Below, one piece after another: positions 41,182-46,689 of a stretch of DNA of 46,689 nt. The notes below the pieces were generated by a model that worked only from the letters and a program-made list of their open reading frames with translations, did no database searches and had not been told where the DNA came from. The stretch spans positions 1-46,689 of the forward strand of contig CAINNJ010000061.1 in the NCBI GenBank assembly GCA_903851195.1, given 5' to 3'. Source of the stretch: an uncultured Acidobacteriia bacterium (GTDB lineage: Bacteria; Acidobacteriota; Terriglobia; Bryobacterales; Bryobacteraceae). A program made the position numbers and the translations under genes. Numbering within the stretch: position 1 is the first letter of the stretch; each line of letters opens with the position of its first letter.

Positions 41182-42708
41182 TTACGGCTTCCTCCAGGTA
41201 TGGCCCCAGCGTGCCAGCATTTCGTCGGCCGCTTCGGGTCCCCAGGTTCCGGCGGCGTAATTCGGGAAGTTGAATTTCTGGGTGGCCCAGTAGTCCATGA
41301 TGGGCTGCACGGCGGTCCAGCTGGCTTCCACCATGTCCTGACGCGTGTAAAGCGTGGCGTCGCCGGAAATGGCATCGAGCAACAGCGTTTCGTAGGCCGA
41401 AGGCGACCGTTCCCCGAAGCTGGAACCGTAGTTGAAGTCCATGGAGACGGGGCGCAGCTGCATGCCGGAGCCGGGACGTTTGGAAACGAATTTCAGAGAG
41501 ATGCCTTCTTCCGGCTGGATGCGCAGAATCAGCATGTTGGGGACTGTCTCGGCGCCTGCGGTGGCCTTGCGGAACATCGCCAGCGGCGCGGTCCGGAACT
41601 GAATGGCGATCTCGCTCACGCGTTTCGGCAGCGCTTTGCCGGTGCGGATGTAAAACGGCACGCCCGCCCAGCGCCAGTTGTCGACGAGGAATGTCACGGC
41701 GGCGTAGGTATTGGTCTGAGAGTCGGGGCTCACGCCCTTTTCGCCCAGGAATCCGCCGACGCGTTCGCTGCCGGAGCGACCGGGCCCGTACTGGCCGGCG
41801 ACGGCGTTATCGGCCACCTGGTCGGGCCGCATGATGCGGATGGCGCGGAGCAGTTTGGCGCGTTCGTCGCGCACGGCGTCCGAGGTGAACGAAGACGCCG
41901 GCTCCATCGCCACGGTCGCCATCACCTGCAGCAGGTGGTTCTGGATCATATCCCGAAGCGCACCGGCCTCCTGGTAGTACGCGCCGCGCCCTTCCACGCC
42001 GATCGATTCCGCCGCCGTGATCTGCACGTGGTCGATATAGGTCCGGTTCCAGAGCGGCTCGAAAATCCCGTTGCCGAAACGGAACGCCATGATGTTCTGG
42101 ACGGTCTCTTTGCCGAGATAGTGGTCGATCCGGTAGATCTCACTCTCGTTGAAGCACTTTTGCAGGCGGCCCTGCAGCACGCGGGCGCTGTCGAGATCAT
42201 GACCGAAGGGTTTTTCGATGACGATGCGCCGCCAGCCCTGACCTTTGTTCAGACCCGAGGCGGCAAGTCCTTCTGCGATTTCCGCATATTGGCTCGGCTG
42301 GGTGGAGAGGTAGAACAGGACGTTGTCTTCGGTTTTCCGCGCTTCGGAAATCCCGGCCAGGTGCTTGCCGAGTTCCGCGTAGGAAGCGGGGTCGCCCACA
42401 TCGCCGGCGATGTAGGAAAGACCCTGGGCGAACGACTGCCAGAGTTCCTCATCGAAGGGCGAATCTTCCAGAAATTTCCGGACGGAATCATGCATCCGAT
42501 CCCGGAACTCGTCGTCCGTCATGGCGGTGCGGGACACGCCGATCACGGCGAAGCCCGGGGCAAGCCTGCCCTCATAGGCCAGCCTGTAGAGTGCAGGCAT
42601 CAGCTTACGTTTGGTGAGATCGCCGTTGGCTCCGTAGATCACCACCGCGCACGGCGGCGCCTTCCGGTGAAACCGGAGCGGATCCTGCAAAGATGTTTCT
42701 TGAGACAT
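41182..42708 (-). CDS. zwf: Glucose-6-phosphate 1-dehydrogenase
   Basis: 508 residues from the ATG at 42708; the frame extends 20 codons further to 42768, but the shorter start suits the family. The NADP site is G-A-N-G-D-L-T-K-R-K (26-35; Ser of the common G-A-S-G-D is Asn). The substrate and catalytic block R-I-D-H-Y-L-G-K-E (near residue 185-195) is intact. It makes 6-phosphogluconolactone and NADPH, the entry to the oxidative pentose phosphate and Entner-Doudoroff routes. It leads the zwf-opcA-pgl operon and diverges from hpnB across 68 bases. Confidence 0.97.
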   Translation of the reverse strand: MSQETSLQDPLRFHRKAPPCAVVIYGANGDLTKRKLMPALYRLAYEGRLAPGFAVIGVSRTAMTDDEFRDRMHDSVRKFLEDSPFDEELWQSFAQGLSYIAGDVGDPASYAELGKHLAGISEARKTEDNVLFYLSTQPSQYAEIAEGLAASGLNKGQGWRRIVIEKPFGHDLDSARVLQGRLQKCFNESEIYRIDHYLGKETVQNIMAFRFGNGIFEPLWNRTYIDHVQITAAESIGVEGRGAYYQEAGALRDMIQNHLLQVMATVAMEPASSFTSDAVRDERAKLLRAIRIMRPDQVADNAVAGQYGPGRSGSERVGGFLGEKGVSPDSQTNTYAAVTFLVDNWRWAGVPFYIRTGKALPKRVSEIAIQFRTAPLAMFRKATAGAETVPNMLILRIQPEEGISLKFVSKRPGSGMQLRPVSMDFNYGSSFGERSPSAYETLLLDAISGDATLYTRQDMVEASWTAVQPIMDYWATQKFNFPNYAAGTWGPEAADEMLARWGHTWRKP

Positions 42709-42776
42709 CACGATCACAGTAACAGAAACGCGCCGGAAATTGTGAGTGCCGAAACCGATCCGAAACACGAAAGACC

Positions 42777-43922
42777 ATGCCGATTCACATCGTGCGAATA
42801 ATCGCGGCGGCGACCGCGGCGATCTGGATCTGTCTGGCCGTATTCCGGGGATTCTTCTGGAGATTGCGGGAGAGATTGCACGCGGCGCCGGACGCGACCG
42901 GCGGCGGGGTTGCCGTCACCGTGGTAATATCGGCGCGAGACGAGGCGGAGTTGATCGGTACGGCGGTACGGTCTTTGCGTTCGCAACGCTTTCCGGGAGC
43001 GCTCCGCGTTATCGTCGCGGACGACGAGAGTTCCGATAGCACCGCGGAGCAGGCTCTGGCGGCGGGCGCTGATCAGGTGATCCGGGTAGCTGCGAGGCCG
43101 CCGGGATGGAAGGGGAAGTTGTGGGCGGTATCGCGGGGAATCGCCGCCGAAACGGGTGCGGCTGACTATTTTCTTCTGACAGATGCCGATATCGAGTATG
43201 TTTCCGGTGATGTGCTGGCCGCGCTAATCGCGCGGATGGAGACCGGACCGGGCTTCGACCTGGTGAGCGTGATGGTGAGGCTTTCGTGCCAGTCACTGCC
43301 GGAAAAACTTCTGATCCCCGCGTTCGTGTTTTTCTTCTTCATGCTTTATCCGCCGGGGTGGGTCTCGAACGGCCGGGGAGCCGCGGCCGCGGCGGGCGGG
43401 TGCATGCTGATTCGCCGGACCACGCTCGAAAAGATCGGCGGCATCGAGGCTATTCGCGACGCGTTAATCGACGATTGCGCCCTGGCGCAGCGGGTAAAAG
43501 CCGCCGGAGGACGCGTCTGGCTGGGCTTGTCGGATGAGGAAACGGAAGTGCGCAGTACCCGGACTTACGGTCACGCGGCCGAGATCCGCACGATGATCTC
43601 GCGCGCGGCTTTCTCGCAGCTGCGCCACTCCGTGTTCCTGCTGGCCGGGACTGTTGCCGGCATGCTGCTCACGTACGTTGCGCCGGTGGCGCTGCTGTTC
43701 TCGCGCGATGTCTTTTCGGTCGCCTGCGGCGCTGGCGCGTGGCTTTTGTGCAGCGCGATGTTTTTGCCCATGGTGCGGTACTATCGCGCGCCGCTCTGGA
43801 CCGCCGTCAGCCTGCCTGCCGTGGCGCTCTTTTATCTGGCCGCAACGCTCGAATCCGCCGTGAATTACTGGAGTGGCCGCGGCGGGGCATGGAAAGGGCG
43901 CGTGCAGGATGAGATAACATGA
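42777..43922 (+). CDS. hpnB: HpnB-like membrane glycosyltransferase (GT2)
   Basis: 381 residues. An N-terminal membrane helix (~6-25) precedes a GT-A domain with V-I-S-A-R-D-E-A-E (~50-58), A-D-D-E-S-S-D-S-T and the D-x-D in L-T-D-A-D-I (~133-138). The Q-x-x-R-W-like position of processive enzymes is absent; L-G-L-S-D-E-E-T-E-V-R-S fits HpnB. Two or three C-terminal membrane helices follow (~285-365). HpnB genes are usually found with hopanoid biosynthesis genes, but none is here; the exact acceptor is unknown. It is followed by an M20 peptidase gene after 18 bases. Confidence 0.85.
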   Translation: MPIHIVRIIAAATAAIWICLAVFRGFFWRLRERLHAAPDATGGGVAVTVVISARDEAELIGTAVRSLRSQRFPGALRVIVADDESSDSTAEQALAAGADQVIRVAARPPGWKGKLWAVSRGIAAETGAADYFLLTDADIEYVSGDVLAALIARMETGPGFDLVSVMVRLSCQSLPEKLLIPAFVFFFFMLYPPGWVSNGRGAAAAAGGCMLIRRTTLEKIGGIEAIRDALIDDCALAQRVKAAGGRVWLGLSDEETEVRSTRTYGHAAEIRTMISRAAFSQLRHSVFLLAGTVAGMLLTYVAPVALLFSRDVFSVACGAGAWLLCSAMFLPMVRYYRAPLWTAVSLPAVALFYLAATLESAVNYWSGRGGAWKGRVQDEIT

Positions 43923-43940
43923 CGCATTCTTCGAAAACAC

Positions 43941-45308
43941 ATGAAAACAGCTGTTATCTTCCTCGCGGCCGCCATCCTCGCCCAGGCGCAAACTCCCGGA
44001 GAACTCGCGGCCGGTTATCTGCGGGATCTGATCCGGCTCGACACATCCAACCCGCCCGGCAATGAGACGCTGGTTGCCAACTACCTGAAGCAGGTCGCGG
44101 ATCGAGAGGGCATCCCGGCCGAGTTGGCGGGCAGCGATCCGCAACGGCTGAATTTCATCGCTCGTCTCGCCGGCACGGGAAAGCAGCGGCCGCTGCTCCT
44201 GATGGCGCACAGCGACGTGGTGCCGGTGGATCGATCCCAGTGGACGGTCGACCCGTTTGCCGCGATCGAAAAAGGCGGCTACATCTACGGTCGCGGGGCC
44301 GAGGACGATAAAAACCTGCTGGCGGCGGAACTGGCGGCGATGGTGGATCTGGCGCGGCGTAAAGTGCGGCTCGACCGGGACATTATCCTGCTGTCGGAAT
44401 CCGATGAGGAGTCCGGTTCCAGCGGGGCGAAATGGGTGATTGAACATGCATTCGAAAAGATCAATGCCGAATTCGCGCTGAATGAGTTTTCCTATATTCT
44501 GCCCACGGCCTCCGGTGTGCCCGTGTTTCAGATTCAGACCGCGGAGAAGGTTCCAACGCGGATCCGGCTGACCGCGCATGGCACGGCGGGGCATGGTTCG
44601 CTGCCGCGCGACGACAATCCGGTTTATCACCTTGCGCAGGCAATCGTCCGGCTGACCGATGCGGCGCAACCGGTACTGCTGAACGCGACCACGCGCGCCT
44701 ATTTCCGGGAAATCAGCCGGCTTCCGGAGTACGCGTGGCTGGCGCCACTGATGCCCGCGCTGGAGAACGCAGCCACGTCGTCGGAAACTGCCGCGCAGAT
44801 TCAGAAACGCGAACCGGAGCTGGGCGCCATGCTGCATCTGAGTATTTCGCCGACCATGCTCAATGCGGGCGTCCGCATCAACGTGATTCCGAATACGGCC
44901 GAAGCGCAGATGGATGCCCGGCGTTTGCCTGGCGAGACCAGCGACGAGGTGTTCGCACGGCTGCGAAAGATGGTCAACGACCCCGCCGTGTCCGTCGAGC
45001 CGTTCGAGACCGGTTTGCAGAGCGGCACGGAGCCCAGTTCGCTGACGACTTCGCTCTATCGCGCCATGGAAAGCGTGTTCAAAGAGAGCGATCCGCGGGC
45101 GATGGTGGTTCCGTTCCTGATGCGGGCCACCACCGACGGCGCGTTCCTGCGGGCGAAAGGCATGGCGGTTTACGGCGTGCCGATTTTCCGGAAAGACGGC
45201 GAGATCCGCATGCACGGGAACGACGAGCGCCTGGCCGTGGAGAATCTGCGCCAGGGAGCCGATCTGCTGGAGAAGATTGTTCTGCGGGTCTCGGCGGCGA
45301 AACCGTGA
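43941..45308 (+). CDS. Secreted M20-family metallopeptidase
   Basis: 455 residues with a signal peptide (M-K-T-A-V-I-F-L, ending A-Q-A-Q, ~17). Metal ligands are visible: M-A-H-S-D (His90, Asp92), G-R-G-A-E-D-D-K with Asp122, and E-S-D-E-E-S-G-S with Glu156/Glu157. The dimerisation lid contains H-G-T-A-G-H-G-S. The final His is probably in M-H-G-N-D-E. It likely cleaves peptides or N-acyl amino acids in the periplasm. Its TGA overlaps the GTG of the next gene (GTGA), coupling it to an MFS transporter. Confidence 0.92.
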   Translation: MKTAVIFLAAAILAQAQTPGELAAGYLRDLIRLDTSNPPGNETLVANYLKQVADREGIPAELAGSDPQRLNFIARLAGTGKQRPLLLMAHSDVVPVDRSQWTVDPFAAIEKGGYIYGRGAEDDKNLLAAELAAMVDLARRKVRLDRDIILLSESDEESGSSGAKWVIEHAFEKINAEFALNEFSYILPTASGVPVFQIQTAEKVPTRIRLTAHGTAGHGSLPRDDNPVYHLAQAIVRLTDAAQPVLLNATTRAYFREISRLPEYAWLAPLMPALENAATSSETAAQIQKREPELGAMLHLSISPTMLNAGVRINVIPNTAEAQMDARRLPGETSDEVFARLRKMVNDPAVSVEPFETGLQSGTEPSSLTTSLYRAMESVFKESDPRAMVVPFLMRATTDGAFLRAKGMAVYGVPIFRKDGEIRMHGNDERLAVENLRQGADLLEKIVLRVSAAKP

Positions 45309-46537
45309 AAAAGCGCAACACGACGCTGCTGCTGCTGGTGGCGCTCGCCATCATTACATTTCTCGATCGCATCAGCATCGCGGTAGCGGGTCCGCGGATT
45401 CAGGAAGAACTGCACATTTCTCCCGAACGGTGGGGATGGATCCTGGGTGCGTTCGTGCTGGCTTACGGGCTCTTCGAAATTCCCACCGGCGCGCTGGGCG
45501 ACCGAACGGGACAGGGCAGGGTGATTACGCGGATCGTGATCTGGTGGTCGGCGTTTACCGCTCTGACCGGAGCGGCTACCGGATTCTGGTGGCTGCTGCT
45601 GGTCCGGTTCCTGTTCGGAGCGGGCGAGGCGGGTGCGTATCCGAACGCGTCCGGAGTGATTGCCCGCTGGTTTCCGGTTCCGGAACATGCGCGCAGCCAG
45701 GGCTTCATCTGGGCGGCGAGCCGGTTCGGAGGCGCACTCTCGCCGTTGCTGGTGGTTCCGCTGCAGGCCGCATTGGGGTGGCGGGCGGCGTTCTGGATCC
45801 TTGGCGCGGTTGGCATTCTCTGGGCCGTGATCTGGAAACTCTGGTATCATGACCGGCCGGAAGACCAGCCGGGCATCACGGCGGAGGAGTTGGCCGAGGC
45901 GCCCGCCGCGGGCGATGCGCCGCGACACTGTGCGCTGCCGTGGAAGACCATCGCCGGCAATCCGCAGATTTGGGTAATTGTGGCCATGTACTGGTGTTAT
46001 GCGTGGGGATCCTGGTTTTACTTTGCGTGGTTTCCGACGTATCTGGTCAAGTCGGCCGGGTTTTCGGAGAAGCAGATGGGCGTGATCGCCGCGCTGCCGT
46101 TTTTGATGGGCACGCTGGGGAATCTTATGGGAGGCGTTTTGAGCGACCGGCTCGTCGCCCGGTGGGGGCTCCGGCTGGGGCGCGTTGTTCCGGGGAGCCT
46201 GAGTCTCGCGCTGTCGGCGGCTTTGCTGGTGGGCATGACGATGACTCACGAAAAGACGGCGATCGTGATTCTTTCTTCGCTCGGATTTGGGGTGGCGGAT
46301 CTGATGCTGCCGGTCGCGTGGGCGATCTGTCTCGATATCGGCCGCGACTACGCGGGCGCGGTGACCGGGACGATGAATACGGCGGGCCAGCTGGGTGGAT
46401 TCGTCTGTTCGGTGACGTTCGGATATATTGTGCAGGCGACCGGGAGTTACAGCGTGCCTGTGTGGATTATCGCGGCTCTGGTGCTGATCGCGGCGTTTCT
46501 GTTCACGCGGATCGACCCGACGAGACCTTTGGCATAA
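45305..46537 (+). CDS. Major facilitator superfamily transporter (ACS-like anion/cation symporter)
   Basis: 410 residues from a GTG at 45305, chosen for the four-base GTGA overlap with the M20 gene and because the first membrane helix begins ~7 residues in. About twelve hydrophobic helices are present. The loop motif G-A-L-G-D-R-T-G-Q-G-R (~61-71) is the MFS signature between helices 2 and 3; F-L-D-R-I-S-I at helix 1 and R-F-L-F-G-A-G-E-A-G-A-Y-P (~101-113) fit the ACS/hexuronate-type branch. The substrate is unknown; coupling suggests uptake of the M20 product. Confidence 0.88.
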   Translation: MKKRNTTLLLLVALAIITFLDRISIAVAGPRIQEELHISPERWGWILGAFVLAYGLFEIPTGALGDRTGQGRVITRIVIWWSAFTALTGAATGFWWLLLVRFLFGAGEAGAYPNASGVIARWFPVPEHARSQGFIWAASRFGGALSPLLVVPLQAALGWRAAFWILGAVGILWAVIWKLWYHDRPEDQPGITAEELAEAPAAGDAPRHCALPWKTIAGNPQIWVIVAMYWCYAWGSWFYFAWFPTYLVKSAGFSEKQMGVIAALPFLMGTLGNLMGGVLSDRLVARWGLRLGRVVPGSLSLALSAALLVGMTMTHEKTAIVILSSLGFGVADLMLPVAWAICLDIGRDYAGAVTGTMNTAGQLGGFVCSVTFGYIVQATGSYSVPVWIIAALVLIAAFLFTRIDPTRPLA

Positions 46538-46553
46538 ACGAGTGGCTTAAACG

Positions 46554-46585
46554 AGAAAAAGCCCAACCCTGAGGGGTTGGGCTTT
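46554..46585. terminator. Intrinsic terminator between the MFS gene and the 5S rRNA
   Basis: AAAGCCCAACCC (46558-46569) pairs perfectly with GGGTTGGGCTTT (46574-46585) around the loop TGAG. On the minus strand a T-run follows (complement of 46554-46560), so it serves the rRNA operon; on the plus strand TTTATT follows, so it may also stop the MFS transcript. Confidence 0.9.
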
Positions 46586-46596
46586 ATTAAATTAAC

Positions 46597-46689
<93 letters not shown>

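Noticed and set aside
40270-42801. An 843-codon frame antisense to the zwf-opcA genes
   Set aside because: Same reasoning: the three pentose phosphate genes on the other strand are full length with catalytic motifs.

Overview
The window looks like high-GC chromosome from an Acidobacteriota member of the Bryobacterales/'Solibacter' type. This is inferred from gene families, not from a search. Four large secreted proteins end in, or contain, what reads as the Solibacter-type C-terminal domain (TIGR03437-like: a PG-hydrophobic-GxG strand, then Y-V-S-P-x-Q-I-N-x-Q). One protein reads as the acidobacterial VWFA-related family (TIGR03436-like). A Ser/Thr kinase-TPR protein, a sedolisin and a carboxypeptidase-regulatory-like surface protein are also typical of that group. 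Nothing looks like a plasmid, phage, insertion sequence or CRISPR array; this reads as ordinary, densely packed chromosome.

Layout, left to right. (1) 1-11099: the 3' part of a giant Ig-repeat surface protein, a cytosolic Ser/Thr kinase with TolB-like and TPR parts, and a secreted S53 peptidase. (2) 11103-14517, minus strand: a methyltransferase/ATP-grasp pair coupled by an ATGA overlap, then an orphan HlyD/EmrA-type membrane fusion protein. (3) 14563-15917: a ClpS-like adaptor lacking two of the canonical N-degron contacts and a secreted parvulin, closed by a perfect 24-bp bidirectional terminator. (4) 16014-26210: secreted proteins (NHL/Soli_cterm, Tat-exported VWFA, DUF6807, M14 peptidase, carboxypeptidase-regulatory-like) plus a DUF72 protein. 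(5) 26233-32915: housekeeping genes ychF, mutS, anmK, a GT2, a small membrane protein and a rhodanese. (6) 33039-37750: a second NHL-like/Soli_cterm protein with two inserted duplicate modules, and a secreted alpha-helical protein. (7) 37795-39497: an SRPBCC protein and a membrane-anchored J-domain protein. (8) 39515-42708, minus strand: the zwf-opcA-pgl operon of the oxidative pentose phosphate pathway. (9) 42777-46537: an hpnB-like glycosyltransferase, an M20 peptidase and an MFS transporter in one apparent operon. (10) The 3' end of a 5S rRNA on the minus strand, with its terminator, at the right edge.

Genes are tightly packed. Several same-strand pairs overlap by 1-4 bases (methyltransferase/ATP-grasp, mutS/anmK, opcA/pgl, M20/MFS). 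Several convergent pairs abut with 0-3 bases between stop codons. Nearly all intergenic gaps are under 140 bases, and no gene-free stretch exceeds 300 bases. No recognisable tRNA was seen in the gaps.

The observations most worth following up are: the pair of related ~100-residue modules spliced into the two halves of one Soli_cterm domain; the divergent ClpS-like adaptor; the translationally coupled methyltransferase/ATP-grasp pair; the membrane-anchored J protein with a predicted extracytoplasmic beta domain; and a branched terminator-like structure at 36101-36178. No complete, clearly new multi-gene system can be claimed from the sequence alone.
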